Notes: generated by a model not told the origin, from the sequence alone. Numbered from the stretch's first letter, positions 25,561 through 34,589 are shown. The stretch is DNA of 64,000 nucleotides from Chitinivibrionales bacterium (GCA_035516255.1 DATJAL010000047.1:89198-153197), one strand, 5' to 3'. Translations and numbers: made by a program.

Positions 25561-26514
25561 CTACCCCAAACTGTTTTTATTAAATGTATTAGTTTTTGAT
25601 CTAATTCCAAGGCGCCTTAATTGAATTGAAAATATCGCTTTGGTTTGCATAAGGTAATCATATACTAATCTGCAAAGCAGTATTGTCGCAACTGATAACG
25701 TAATAAAAACAGAACGCGTTCCCAGGTGAGCATACCTTACCGATTCATAAAATAGATTTATCTTTCGTAATTGGAATGAAAGGTAACTTACCAGAACCGT
25801 TTTAGAACCATCGGCGCTATGACGAGGCTTTCCTTTAAGATGAATTCTGTTGAACCATAAAGGCGATTCACCTACTTGAACATACCCTCCACACGCAAGG
25901 AAAAATACCAGCACAGGATAGGCACAATTCATTGGGATCTTTGAGTTTATCCACCACCAAATCGGTATCTTAATGTTTTTTATTAATTCTCTGCGGTGCA
26001 GCCCGTAAATAAACGCATCGTTATAGTAGTAACAGAATTTTGCTATTCGCAAAAAGGCGCTCTTGCCTGAATAATCGAAACTTTGAGTATGTCCGATTGC
26101 CTTGTTATCTTCATCGATATAAAGAAAGGGACAAAATGCGCTTGTGGCTTGCTCGTTGCGTTTTAAAGCATCAAACAATGTGCTAATAAATTTGCTATCC
26201 CACAGGTCGTCTGAAGCTGCCCACATAAAGAATTCTCCTGTCGCATGACTCAGGAGATACATAAAGTTAGCTTGCGGGCCGACATTTGCAGATTGTCTAA
26301 TATACCGAATTCGGCTGTCCTTCGCTGCGTACGCCTTGCAGATCTCCCCCGTTCTATCGGTTGAGGCGTTGTCGGAAATGATAAGTTCGAAATCTTCAAA
26401 CGATTGGGCTAAAAGAGAATCCAGGGCATGTGAAATATATTTCTCATCGTTGTACACCGGCATGCCAATACTAACACCGGGCAACTTTGAATTACTGTTT
26501 GTTTCCGAATACAT
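25561..26514 (-). CDS. GT2-family glycosyltransferase
   Basis: This 317-aa GT-A protein has the GT2 opening VSIGMPVYNDEKYI, the nucleotide-binding aspartate region LIISDNASTDRTGEI, and the metal-binding segment AASDDLW in place of DXD. A C-terminal hydrophobic helix (SVFITLSVATILLCRLVYDYL) may attach it to the membrane. I take the ATG at 26514; a TTG two codons upstream is possible. The start overlaps the end of the upstream wzx gene by 23 bp, consistent with one transcript. Specificity is not evident. Confidence 0.87.
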   Translation of the reverse strand: MYSETNSNSKLPGVSIGMPVYNDEKYISHALDSLLAQSFEDFELIISDNASTDRTGEICKAYAAKDSRIRYIRQSANVGPQANFMYLLSHATGEFFMWAASDDLWDSKFISTLFDALKRNEQATSAFCPFLYIDEDNKAIGHTQSFDYSGKSAFLRIAKFCYYYNDAFIYGLHRRELIKNIKIPIWWWINSKIPMNCAYPVLVFFLACGGYVQVGESPLWFNRIHLKGKPRHSADGSKTVLVSYLSFQLRKINLFYESVRYAHLGTRSVFITLSVATILLCRLVYDYLMQTKAIFSIQLRRLGIRSKTNTFNKNSLG

Positions 26515-28015
26515 ACTCAAGTCTCTTTTGTAGATTTATGAAGCCCAATACCCGTTGCCTGATATACGGTAATGAAACCACACATGCCGTTAGTGTAAGA
26601 GTTAATGCCGCACCGATTATAAAAAGCTCCGGCCATGCGCGTAAGTTACGGGGCATAAACCACCAGCACAATCCAGAAACAGCAAATGAGACCAAGAAAG
26701 GAAAGCCGATATCTACAAGATACCACTGCCGTAATTCTCCCTTTAATATCCGGTTGTGAATAATTGGAGCCGAGATCAGCATACAACCAAAATTTAGGGT
26801 TACCCAGGCCCACGCTGCACCGATGCCACCAAAATGGGTAGCCAGGAAAAAAATGGCCGGAACCAAAACGATAGCAGATAATAAATTCTGATAGAACCCG
26901 AGTTTCACCCATCCATGAGCAACAGTCATGTCATAGGGTATGCCCATCAAGCTGTTGAAAACCGAGCCCATGACCAATATGCTTGCAATAGGGTATGTCA
27001 TAAGGGCTATTGTTTCGTTTTGTGTCCACATGAATATCAATTTGTACGAAAACAATGCGATTATTGCAGATACAGGTAAGACAACCGCTGATACAAGCTG
27101 ACACCCTTGATGATAGAGTGTGCGCAGTGCTTTTTCGTCCCCCTTCGCCACGAGGGCCGAGAAACGCGGCAAGAAAGCGTTAAATATTGAAGAGCCAGAC
27201 ATCCTTGTGGCAATGTTGATTTGATTAGCGAGAGTATAATAGCCGAACATATTCAACGGAAGTATTTTGCTCAAGATCACTTTGTCAATTTGTGAAATGA
27301 GAAATGTGACGAATGCGGTCGCGCTCATTCCTGCTGTGAAGCGCCAGACCCTTCTGAGCAACCGGACATCAAAACGGACTAAACGTGTTCCTTGTGGCAT
27401 GTATTTCCAAAACATAATAGTAATAAAAATAACCTGCAAAATGCTAACAAATATCTGCCAATAAAAAAACGCGGTAAGCGTAGGAGAGATGATCCAAAGA
27501 ACCAGTATAGCGCCAACGCTGCGAAATGTGCCTAATGACGCCGTAAACATATTAAGAGATACTTGACGCTCAAGGCCCGACAGTCCCCCCGAGTACAAAC
27601 CAATAGGCCACTGCAGTGAGATTGTGATTCCCATGAGCACAATTGACTGCTGTACCACCTGGATTGAGACATTTTTAGCATTAACCCAATTTGTTGACAA
27701 CCAGGAGGCGGCAAAATATATCCCAATCCCGATAATGATGCCAACACACCAATACACAATCTCGAGCGTTCGAGCCAAGTCCCGCGATTCATCGGAACGA
27801 TCCGGATGCACTGAAAAGCGTGCCATCTCGCGATTCATGGTTGCGCTCAGCCCAAAGTCAAGAAGAGAAACAGTCGCTTGAATTGTTGAAAAAAAGCCGA
27901 TTAAACCATATGCCTCTATGCCGAGAAATGAGATATAGAAAGGAACAAAAATCAAACCGATCAGGAGTGACCACCCCTTGCCGAAGAAGTTTGCAAGGAC
28001 GTTATACTTCAACAT
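26492..28015 (-). CDS. Wzx-type lipid-linked oligosaccharide flippase (MOP superfamily)
   Basis: This 507-aa protein has about twelve to fourteen membrane segments and the N-terminal signature of polysaccharide flippases: NVLANFFGKGWSLLIGLIF, then FYISFLGIEAYGLIGFF and LLDFGLSATMNREMAR. Wzx proteins move undecaprenyl-diphosphate-linked repeat units across the inner membrane. It is one of two flippase genes in the window; the other is at 46924-48405. Their sequences differ clearly, so each may serve a distinct glycan. The gene ends within the start of the GT2 gene. Confidence 0.88.
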   Translation of the reverse strand: MLKYNVLANFFGKGWSLLIGLIFVPFYISFLGIEAYGLIGFFSTIQATVSLLDFGLSATMNREMARFSVHPDRSDESRDLARTLEIVYWCVGIIIGIGIYFAASWLSTNWVNAKNVSIQVVQQSIVLMGITISLQWPIGLYSGGLSGLERQVSLNMFTASLGTFRSVGAILVLWIISPTLTAFFYWQIFVSILQVIFITIMFWKYMPQGTRLVRFDVRLLRRVWRFTAGMSATAFVTFLISQIDKVILSKILPLNMFGYYTLANQINIATRMSGSSIFNAFLPRFSALVAKGDEKALRTLYHQGCQLVSAVVLPVSAIIALFSYKLIFMWTQNETIALMTYPIASILVMGSVFNSLMGIPYDMTVAHGWVKLGFYQNLLSAIVLVPAIFFLATHFGGIGAAWAWVTLNFGCMLISAPIIHNRILKGELRQWYLVDIGFPFLVSFAVSGLCWWFMPRNLRAWPELFIIGAALTLTLTACVVSLPYIRQRVLGFINLQKRLEYVFGNKQ

Positions 28016-28098
28016 AAAGCATTGCTAATATTATTGATGATCGTAGTTTTTAACAGAAAGAAAGATGTAGGAAAAGAAGTTCTTTTTAATAAGATTCC

Positions 28099-29226
28099 TT
28101 ATTTCCTGTAGAATTCGCAAACCCCACCAATCACCCTTTCAATATATTGCGGCTTCATGTTTGAATGTAACGGCAGCGTCAGCACCTCTTTTATCACACG
28201 GTCGGTCACGCTCATATCACCATGCCTGCTGCTTTTGTAGAAGGTATGCTTATGCACCGGCACAAAATGGATCCCCGTATCGATGTCCTTTGTTCTTAGA
28301 AAGTCAATAAGTTTTTCCCGCTTGCCGTCAAGTACTCTTAAACTGTAAATGAACGGAGAGACATTAGAGAAATCGGTTTGCGGCACCTTCACTCCTTCAA
28401 GAGACTTGAAGGCCTCATTGTACGCCTTGCATACGCGCCTACGGCTCTCAATGAACTCATCCACGCGCTTGATTTGCGAAATGCCAACACTTGCAAGGAT
28501 ATTGGTCATGTGGTAGCGAAAGCCCTGGCAAACAACGTCGTAATCCCATGCGCGCTGGTTCTTATACCGCAAGGTCGTATCTTTGTCAACCCCAAGAAGG
28601 CGCAAATGTCGCAGTTGCTCCATTTCCTTTTCAGAATTCACAACCACCGCGCCACCGTCTATCGAGGTAATCACTTTGACCGGGTCAAAGCTGAAGCATG
28701 CAATGTCGCCAAAACTCCCTATCTTCCTACCGTCGATAGTCGATCCAAAGGCGTGACAGCAGTCTTCCACCACCCTCAAGTTGTGTTTCTTGGCCAATTT
28801 GTATACCCCGTCAATGTCACAGGGGATGCCCGCAAAATGGAGCGGAATTATTGCCTTGGTCTTTTTCGTAATCAGCTCTTCCGCTTTTTCGCAATCAATG
28901 CCAAGGTTGTCATCGTTAATGTCGCACATCACTACCTGCCCACCTGTGGCTGTAATTGCCTGATGGTCCGCAACGTAATTGAACGACGGGGTGATTACCT
29001 CGTCGCCGGGCTTCACCCCGGCGGCAAGAAGGCCTATGTGCAAGGCGGATGTCCCGGTATTGGTGGCGAGGACTTTCCTTGTTGTCAAACCGATGTACCC
29101 GGCAACCCGGTCTTCGAACTCTTTTGTAAAGGCGCCCATGCCAAGCCATCCCACCTCGAAAGCGTCGGCAAGATGTTTGTGGGTGTCAGCGCTGATGTGG
29201 GGGACAAAGACGGGTATTTTTTCCAT
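28099..29226 (-). CDS. DegT/DnrJ/EryC1/StrS-family sugar aminotransferase
   Basis: This 375-aa PLP enzyme has phosphate-binding NTGTSALHIG (56-65), the cofactor aspartate D155 in VVEDCCHAFG and the Schiff-base lysine K184 in FSFDPVKVITSIDGG. It would aminate a keto group on a nucleotide sugar. It is not a PglE: the start PVFVPHIS and the FSFDPVK segment belong to other branches, such as perosamine or 3-aminotransferase types. It may act on a keto sugar from the CDP-glucose branch encoded just upstream, or on a UDP-sugar made elsewhere. A gap of 83 AT-rich bases separates it from wzx. Confidence 0.86.
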   Translation of the reverse strand: MEKIPVFVPHISADTHKHLADAFEVGWLGMGAFTKEFEDRVAGYIGLTTRKVLATNTGTSALHIGLLAAGVKPGDEVITPSFNYVADHQAITATGGQVVMCDINDDNLGIDCEKAEELITKKTKAIIPLHFAGIPCDIDGVYKLAKKHNLRVVEDCCHAFGSTIDGRKIGSFGDIACFSFDPVKVITSIDGGAVVVNSEKEMEQLRHLRLLGVDKDTTLRYKNQRAWDYDVVCQGFRYHMTNILASVGISQIKRVDEFIESRRRVCKAYNEAFKSLEGVKVPQTDFSNVSPFIYSLRVLDGKREKLIDFLRTKDIDTGIHFVPVHKHTFYKSSRHGDMSVTDRVIKEVLTLPLHSNMKPQYIERVIGGVCEFYRK

Positions 29227-29237
29227 CTGTATTTATC

Positions 29238-29978
29238 CTAATCTTTAACGCACTTGAGAAAACCGCCAGGTCCTACAGTAATTTGTAGTTTCGCTTCCAT
29301 GTCGGTATCAACTTGGAATCTATCATTTTTCTTTATGAATTCTTCAACCGCCGTCTTGGGGTTGTTCCCTTTGTCCCAAGGCCTGTCAGAAAAATATCCC
29401 TTGGGCATATCTTCTATGATTGTATCAAAAACAACCAAGTAGCTCCCTTTTTTCACCAATCCTGAATACAATTCCAATTCCTTAAATACATGTTCATGGG
29501 TATGATTTGAATCGAGTACTAGCAATATCTTCTTCTTGCCTTTGGCAAGATTATACACTTGTTTCGCTATTGTCTCATCAATGGATGATCCTTCAATCAT
29601 GATAATTCGCTTATAAAACTTGTGCCTTTCAATTTCAATTCTGTTATGATTACGGATATCTATATCTATGCCAAGTACCGTTCCGTTATTTCCCAGCAAC
29701 TCCAGCATTGAGGCGTAAAAGATCAACGAGCCACCATGAGCGATTCCCGTTTCAATGATAAAATCCGGCTGAACATTCCATATGATTTCCTGCATTGCAA
29801 CGATATCTTGTGGGAATTGTATAATAGGTCTTCCTAACCACGAGAAATTGTAGGAATACTTGTGGCGGGATGCTTCCGCAATCCACCTGTTAGACAATTC
29901 TTTGAGCGCTTTATCGTTTTTTAGCTCATTGATGTATGCAGATTTTTCTTTTTCAAAGTCAGAATTCATTCCAATCAT
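29238..29978 (-). CDS. Cephalosporin hydroxylase (CmcI)-family methyltransferase
   Basis: This 246-aa protein belongs to the CmcI family of SAM- and metal-dependent O-methyltransferases or hydroxylases, common in surface-glycan loci as rhamnosyl O-methyltransferases. Visible hallmarks are IQFPQDIVAMQEIIW, the SAM site FIIETGIAHGGSLIFYASML, the acidic VLGIDIDIR, and metal-site residues in LVLDSNHTHEHV. The ATG at 29978 overlaps the stop of the upstream methyltransferase (ATGA); a longer frame to 30029 is therefore rejected. It probably O-methylates a sugar of the repeat unit. Confidence 0.85.
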   Translation of the reverse strand: MIGMNSDFEKEKSAYINELKNDKALKELSNRWIAEASRHKYSYNFSWLGRPIIQFPQDIVAMQEIIWNVQPDFIIETGIAHGGSLIFYASMLELLGNNGTVLGIDIDIRNHNRIEIERHKFYKRIIMIEGSSIDETIAKQVYNLAKGKKKILLVLDSNHTHEHVFKELELYSGLVKKGSYLVVFDTIIEDMPKGYFSDRPWDKGNNPKTAVEEFIKKNDRFQVDTDMEAKLQITVGPGGFLKCVKD

Positions 29979-30769
29979 CCTTTTTTCTTCATAATAACCA
30001 TTTTTATCGGGCTCACGTCTCCAAGCCAAGGCAATCTTACTGCAAGTTTGTGAATATCATGGCTGTAGTCCGGCTTTTCATCGCGCATTTGACACATTGA
30101 AGAGTAAATAACTCTCGTTGCAAAATAGTAGGAACTTGAAAAGTTGCAAAATCTAACGCTCTCAAATAGTCTTTTCACCTTCTTACAAAACTCATCTTCC
30201 AGGAAAAACAAATTATGCCAGCGAACAGGAATTTCCGACAAACCCATCACACTTCGCATTTTATTCATGGCATTCTGTCCGTTTATAAAATTCTCTATTG
30301 CAATGAAATGTCCCCCCGGTTTTAGCAAAGACTCTATTTGTCGAATTGCATCATATTGCCTCTTGGCGGAATCAAGGTTGATCAAACATCGATCAGTAAT
30401 AATAGCATCAAACTTGTTGCCCCTGAAAATAGTAACTAGCTTTTCTACATTTCCAATTCTAAACTTTACATTGAAGAAGTCATTCTTTGAGTCCTCTAGG
30501 CTATGTCTTGCAGCCTTTATCATGTTCGAACTGTAGTCAACGCCAACAAATCGTATATTGGGAAATTTTTGGGCAATTCTCAAAGTAGAATAACCGTCAC
30601 CGCATCCAGCATCCAGAAGTGTTCCTCGTGAGATATGAATACCTTTAATAGCCTGAATCAAAGTGGCTATTTCTAGCTCCCGCAAGTACACATCATTGGT
30701 CGTAGCAGTGGGATTCAATGCGTTTTCTTTGGCTCTCTCATCCCAGTATTGTTTGATCTTCTTGTTCAA
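29975..30769 (-). CDS. Class I SAM-dependent methyltransferase (TTG start)
   Basis: This 264-aa protein starts LNKKIKQYWDERAKEN, typical of a methyltransferase subgroup found with NDP-sugar genes. Motif I is LLDAGCGDGYSTL, the beta-2 acid is in FVGVDYSSNMIK, and FDAIITDRCLINL precedes SLLKPGGHFIAIE. TTG at 30769 is the only possible start in the frame: it overlaps the upstream stop as TTGA, an in-frame TAG lies just upstream, and AAGGA sits nine bases before it. It probably modifies a nucleotide-linked or lipid-linked sugar. Confidence 0.84.
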   Translation of the reverse strand: MNKKIKQYWDERAKENALNPTATTNDVYLRELEIATLIQAIKGIHISRGTLLDAGCGDGYSTLRIAQKFPNIRFVGVDYSSNMIKAARHSLEDSKNDFFNVKFRIGNVEKLVTIFRGNKFDAIITDRCLINLDSAKRQYDAIRQIESLLKPGGHFIAIENFINGQNAMNKMRSVMGLSEIPVRWHNLFFLEDEFCKKVKRLFESVRFCNFSSSYYFATRVIYSSMCQMRDEKPDYSHDIHKLAVRLPWLGDVSPIKMVIMKKKG

Positions 30770-31305
30770 CCACTATTCCTTCCAAAAAGTTGGTATTCGC
30801 TGTCTTTCTTCGAAATAATTATCTGACTGGACAACCATTTTATCCCGATCTCAGGATCATCCCACCTCATCCCCCTCGCGCTCTCCTCATGATAATATTC
30901 TCCCATCATATAAAATACCTCAGCATCATCCTCAAGCGTCTGGAACCCGTGCGCGAAACCCTTAGGCACATAGAGCATGCTGTGGTTCTTCGCGCTCAGT
31001 TCGGCACCGTACCATTTCTTATAGGTGGGCGAATTTGGCCGAATATCCACGATAACGTCGAAGATTGATCCGCGTACGCAAGAGACTATCTTTGCTTCTT
31101 CATGCGGAGCGGCCTGGTAGTGCATGCCCCGGAGCGTGCCCTTTTTCTTGTTATAGGATATATTGCATTGGACGCAGGCGAAATCAATGCCGTGCTTCTT
31201 GAACTCATCTGTGCAGAACGTGCGCGCAAAAAATCCGCGCTCGTCCTCCACAGGTTCCAATTCAATGAGAAACGCTCCGGCGAGGCTTGTAGAAGTAAAC
31301 TTCAC
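30766..31305 (-). CDS. rfbC: RmlC/RfbC-family NDP-4-keto-6-deoxyhexose 3,5- (or 3-) epimerase
   Basis: This 179-aa cupin has the family signature ERGFFARTF, the catalytic base region GTLRGMHYQ, and YVPKGFAHGFQTL with the conserved histidine. I start it at the GTG at 31305, which overlaps the upstream methyltransferase stop as GTGA; upstream extension is not RmlC-like. RmlC epimerises C3 and C5 of dTDP-4-keto-6-deoxyglucose. Here it follows rfbF, rfbG and a C-methyltransferase, so a CDP-linked 4-keto sugar is the likelier substrate. No rmlA, rmlB or rmlD is present in the window. Confidence 0.88.
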   Translation of the reverse strand: MKFTSTSLAGAFLIELEPVEDERGFFARTFCTDEFKKHGIDFACVQCNISYNKKKGTLRGMHYQAAPHEEAKIVSCVRGSIFDVIVDIRPNSPTYKKWYGAELSAKNHSMLYVPKGFAHGFQTLEDDAEVFYMMGEYYHEESARGMRWDDPEIGIKWLSSQIIISKKDSEYQLFGRNSG

Positions 31306-32555
31306 GGTATGATCTCCAGCTGCGGTATTGCGACAACGAACTTCGCGCCCCATTCCTTTACAAACGCAATTTGACCCATAATTTCATCCTTAATATTCCA
31401 CGGCAAAACAAAAACAATATCAGGCTTTGTCTCCCGGATTCTGTCCGGAGAATAAATCGGAATGTGGGAACCCGGGAGAAACATGCCCTGTTTGTGGGGG
31501 TTTCTGTCTACGGTGTAGCCGATTAGGTCCGTGCCGATGCCGCAGTAATTGAGAAACGTGTTTCCCTTTGCCGGTGCTCCGTAGCCGGCGATTGATTTCC
31601 CTTTCTTTTTCGCGTCTTTCAGGAACGCGAGTGAATCCTGTTTTATTTTCTGCGCGCTTTTTTCGAACCTTTCGTATGTTTCACTTTTGTCCAGCCCATG
31701 TTCTGTTTCTTTTTCCGCGATCCGACCGACCGTTTCTTTTATGTCAAACCTCGGGCAATTGTTGTGCGCCGCGTACACGCGGAGCGATCCGCCGTGCGTG
31801 GGAAGCTCCTCCACGTCAAAAATACGGAGGCCGAATTCCTCGCACAGTGGAATCAGCGCCGTAAGGCTCAGGTACGAATAGTGCTCGTGGTAGATGGTGT
31901 CGAACTGGCAATCTTGAATCATCCGGAGCAGGTGCGGAAACTCGAGGGTTATCACGCCGTCGGGCTTGAGCGCCACGGGCAGTGCCTGTACGAACCCGCG
32001 GATGTCCGGGTTGTGGGCCAGCACGTTGTTACCTATTATCAAGTCGGCCATTTTCCCAGAGGCGGCTAGCCGGAGCGCGCAGGGGGCGTTGAAGAAGCAC
32101 ACGTCGGTGGGGATCCCCTGTTCCCGGGCGGTGCGGGCCGTCCCTGCCGCGGGCTCGATCCCGAGCACCGGGATGTTCTTCTCTTTGAAGTATTGCAGGA
32201 GGTACCCGTCGTTGCTGGCAATCTCAATCACCTGGCTTGAACCGGAAAGGCCGAGCCGTCTGGTTATCATGTCGGCGTAGCGTTTGCAGTGGTCGAGCCA
32301 CGTGGTTGAATACGACGAAAAATAGGCGTACGATTCGTTGAAGATGTTCGATGCCGTTTCGCATTCAGGCACCTGGACAAGATTGCATTTTTTGCAGTGG
32401 TAAACGTCAAGAGGATAGACTGGCTCCTCCTCGCTCAGGGCCTCACGCGTGACATACGCATTCGACAGCGGCTGTCTGCCGAGCGACATAAAAGGTCCGG
32501 GCAAAGGAGTCCTGCAGGCGCGGCAGAGAAGTTTTGAGATGTTGTTTGACAACAT
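31302..32555 (-). CDS. NovU/TylC3-type sugar C-methyltransferase
   Basis: This 417-aa protein has the three-part layout of zinc-containing sugar C-methyltransferases: an N-terminal Cys module with C11-X2-C14 and C54-X2-C57, a central SAM domain (VIEIASNDGYLLQYF, where the usual G-X-G-X-G is replaced as in this family; NNVLAHNPD), and a C-terminal domain with GYGAPAKGNTFLNY and VDRNPHKQGMFLPGS. Known members methylate C3 of 4-keto-6-deoxy sugars such as in novobiose and mycarose synthesis. With rfbF, rfbG and an RmlC-type epimerase around it, a CDP-6-deoxy-3-C-methylhexose is a reasonable product, by inference. Confidence 0.88.
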   Translation of the reverse strand: MLSNNISKLLCRACRTPLPGPFMSLGRQPLSNAYVTREALSEEEPVYPLDVYHCKKCNLVQVPECETASNIFNESYAYFSSYSTTWLDHCKRYADMITRRLGLSGSSQVIEIASNDGYLLQYFKEKNIPVLGIEPAAGTARTAREQGIPTDVCFFNAPCALRLAASGKMADLIIGNNVLAHNPDIRGFVQALPVALKPDGVITLEFPHLLRMIQDCQFDTIYHEHYSYLSLTALIPLCEEFGLRIFDVEELPTHGGSLRVYAAHNNCPRFDIKETVGRIAEKETEHGLDKSETYERFEKSAQKIKQDSLAFLKDAKKKGKSIAGYGAPAKGNTFLNYCGIGTDLIGYTVDRNPHKQGMFLPGSHIPIYSPDRIRETKPDIVFVLPWNIKDEIMGQIAFVKEWGAKFVVAIPQLEIIP

Positions 32556-32562
32556 AAGTCGT

Positions 32563-33639
32563 CTATTTCTTCTTGCCTATTCTCTTTTCGAAGGATCTAA
32601 TCCTCTCTGTCCTGTCCTTAAAAAGCTTTTCCCCACGGGCGTTTTCCATTGTCTTATATTCATCTACGGTATTCCTGATTGCTTCCCTGAATGTAAAGAC
32701 CCTTTTCCACCCAAGGGACTGGGTCGCTTTCGTACTGTTCAATTGTAAAAACATTGCTTCTTTCGATCTAGGCTTCCTAGGGTCAAGAAACTTGACGGTT
32801 CCTTTGCCCCATTCTGCCACAAGTTCGTTAACAAGTTCTTCAACCGTCCGGCTCTGGCCTGGTGATGACCCGAAATTCCAGGCGCCGGAGAAATCCCGTC
32901 CATACTCAGAAAGCGAGGCTCCCAAGAGCAGGTAACCATACAACGGCTCAAGAACATGCTGCCACGGCCGCACCGAATGCGGGTTTCTAATCACAATGGC
33001 ATTGCCACTTCTTAGCGCCCGGATGCAATCCGGCACAATGCGATATTGCGCAAAATCACCGCCGCCGATCACGTTTCCCGCGCGTGCCGAAGCCACTGCT
33101 GCATTGGAATTTTTCGCGAAGAACGACCGTACGTACGATTGTGTTATCATTTCAGCAGCCGCTTTTGAGCCACTGTATGGGTCATGTCCGCCAAGCGGAT
33201 CACTCTCTTTAAAGGCAGCGCCATGCTCAGGATTTTCGTAAACCTTGTCCGTTGTAATCACCACCGCGGCTTTTATTGATTTACAAGCACGAACCGCTTC
33301 CAAAAAATGCACCGTGCCCATTACATTTACGTCAAATGTTTCTACCGGATTTCTATAAGATTCCAAAACAAGCGGCTGTGCGGCAAGATGGAAAGCGAGA
33401 TCGGGCTTTGCGCTGCGCATGAGTTTTTCGAGCTTGCGCGTGTCCCGTATGTCTCCGTTCACATGTTCAATTTTCCGGGCCAGGGCACAGGCTTCAAAAT
33501 GCTCGCCTTTTTTCGCCGGAAGCGCGTACCCTATTATACGTGCGCCAAGCGAAAGGAGCCACAGGCAGAGCCACGACCCTTTGAACCCGGTGTCGCCGGT
33601 AATAAAAATTGATTTTCCTTTGTAAAAGTCTAGCGCCAT
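32563..33639 (-). CDS. rfbG: CDP-glucose 4,6-dehydratase
   Basis: This 358-aa extended SDR enzyme has the NAD-binding motif ITGDTGFKGSWL near residues 14-25, and YSGSKAAAEM as the catalytic YXXXK. Its FKGSWLCLWL stretch and AAQPLVLESYRNP are characteristic of CDP-glucose dehydratases. It converts CDP-glucose to CDP-4-keto-6-deoxyglucose. The ATG at 33639 overlaps the end of rfbF by 10 bp; an alternative frame start at 33717 lies inside rfbF and is not credible. Together with rfbF it provides the entry to a CDP-sugar branch. Confidence 0.94.
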   Translation of the reverse strand: MALDFYKGKSIFITGDTGFKGSWLCLWLLSLGARIIGYALPAKKGEHFEACALARKIEHVNGDIRDTRKLEKLMRSAKPDLAFHLAAQPLVLESYRNPVETFDVNVMGTVHFLEAVRACKSIKAAVVITTDKVYENPEHGAAFKESDPLGGHDPYSGSKAAAEMITQSYVRSFFAKNSNAAVASARAGNVIGGGDFAQYRIVPDCIRALRSGNAIVIRNPHSVRPWQHVLEPLYGYLLLGASLSEYGRDFSGAWNFGSSPGQSRTVEELVNELVAEWGKGTVKFLDPRKPRSKEAMFLQLNSTKATQSLGWKRVFTFREAIRNTVDEYKTMENARGEKLFKDRTERIRSFEKRIGKKK

Positions 33640-34406
33640 ACTTTCCAGAAAGCCTTGCCGGTGTTCCAAAGATCGTTCAGATAGTCCATGTCGCGCAGCG
33701 TGTCCAGACATGCCCAATGGCCGGTATGTTTCCAGACCATGAGCTCGCCTTCACGCGCGAGGGCCTCAAACGTTCCGCTTTCGAGGTCGCAGTCTTCGCA
33801 GTCGGAAAGCCGTTCAAAAATCCTGCGGTTCAATACCATGTAGCCGCCGTTGATGAATCCCGGCGCATCATTAGGCTTTTCGCTGAAACGGGTCACCTCG
33901 TCGCCGTTTATCTTAAGTTCACCGAAACGTGAGGCAATGTTCACACCGGTGAGCGTGGCGATTTTGCCGTGCTTCTGATGGAATTCGATGACGGCCTTGA
34001 TGTCGACGTCACAAAGCCCGTCGCCGTATGTCAAGCAAAAATCATCGTCGGATATGTATTTCTCAATTCGTTTGAGACGGGCGCCTTTCAGCGCTTTTTC
34101 TCCGGTATCTGCAAGTGTGACGCGCCAGCCGTCCTCATGGTGCGCTGAGTGGATCGAAGAGGAACGCGTTCCAAGTTCTATAGTAAAATCATTGTTCAGG
34201 TATTCGTAGTTGTAAAAGTATTCCTTTATCATCTTACCCTTGTACCCGAGCGCGAGCACAAAATCCTTTATGCCGTGATGTGCGTATATTTTCATGATAT
34301 GCCAAAGTATGGGTTGCGCGCCAACATCTACCATGGGCTTAGGCCTGAATTCCGTTTCTTCACGTAAACGGGTTCCCAAACCGCCGCACAGAATTACTGC
34401 TTTCAT
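33630..34406 (-). CDS. rfbF: Glucose-1-phosphate cytidylyltransferase
   Basis: This 258-aa nucleotidyltransferase has the sugar-nucleotide signature ILCGGLGTRLREET at residues 5-18, then FRPKPMVDVGAQPILWHIM with the substrate-binding lysine, and TYGDGLCDVD as metal site. Its length and the C-terminal HTGHWACLDTLRD are those of RfbF. It makes CDP-glucose from CTP and glucose 1-phosphate. It is the first gene of the CDP-sugar set and overlaps rfbG. The 375 bases upstream have repeats and a short relic, but no clear promoter. Confidence 0.95.
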   Translation of the reverse strand: MKAVILCGGLGTRLREETEFRPKPMVDVGAQPILWHIMKIYAHHGIKDFVLALGYKGKMIKEYFYNYEYLNNDFTIELGTRSSSIHSAHHEDGWRVTLADTGEKALKGARLKRIEKYISDDDFCLTYGDGLCDVDIKAVIEFHQKHGKIATLTGVNIASRFGELKINGDEVTRFSEKPNDAPGFINGGYMVLNRRIFERLSDCEDCDLESGTFEALAREGELMVWKHTGHWACLDTLRDMDYLNDLWNTGKAFWKVWR

Positions 34407-34453
34407 GTTCGTTCCTTTTCTATCATTTCTTATTAGTTTTGATTTCTCGCTGA

Positions 34454-34558
34454 TTATTTATTTCGAAGCATCCCCATCACCATGTTTTTCAATTCTTTTT
34501 TATACGCCTTCCCGCCCGCCCCGCCGATCACCGGCATTCTCTTCCCTTTCAGGTCCAT
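34454..34558 (-). pseudogene. Possible remnant of an NAD-dependent sugar epimerase/dehydratase
   Basis: This 34-codon frame begins with DLKGKRMPVIGGAGG, which resembles the first strand and glycine-rich turn of sugar-nucleotide epimerases (usually VIGGAGFIG), then jumps to a basic helix AYKKELKNMV that could be the far C-terminus of such a protein. An internal in-frame deletion would explain it. The match is short, so chance resemblance is possible. It may alternatively be a small gene of its own. Confidence 0.3.
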
Positions 34559-34589
34559 TGCGCCGTCCTCCCTTAAAAATCCGCGGTCA

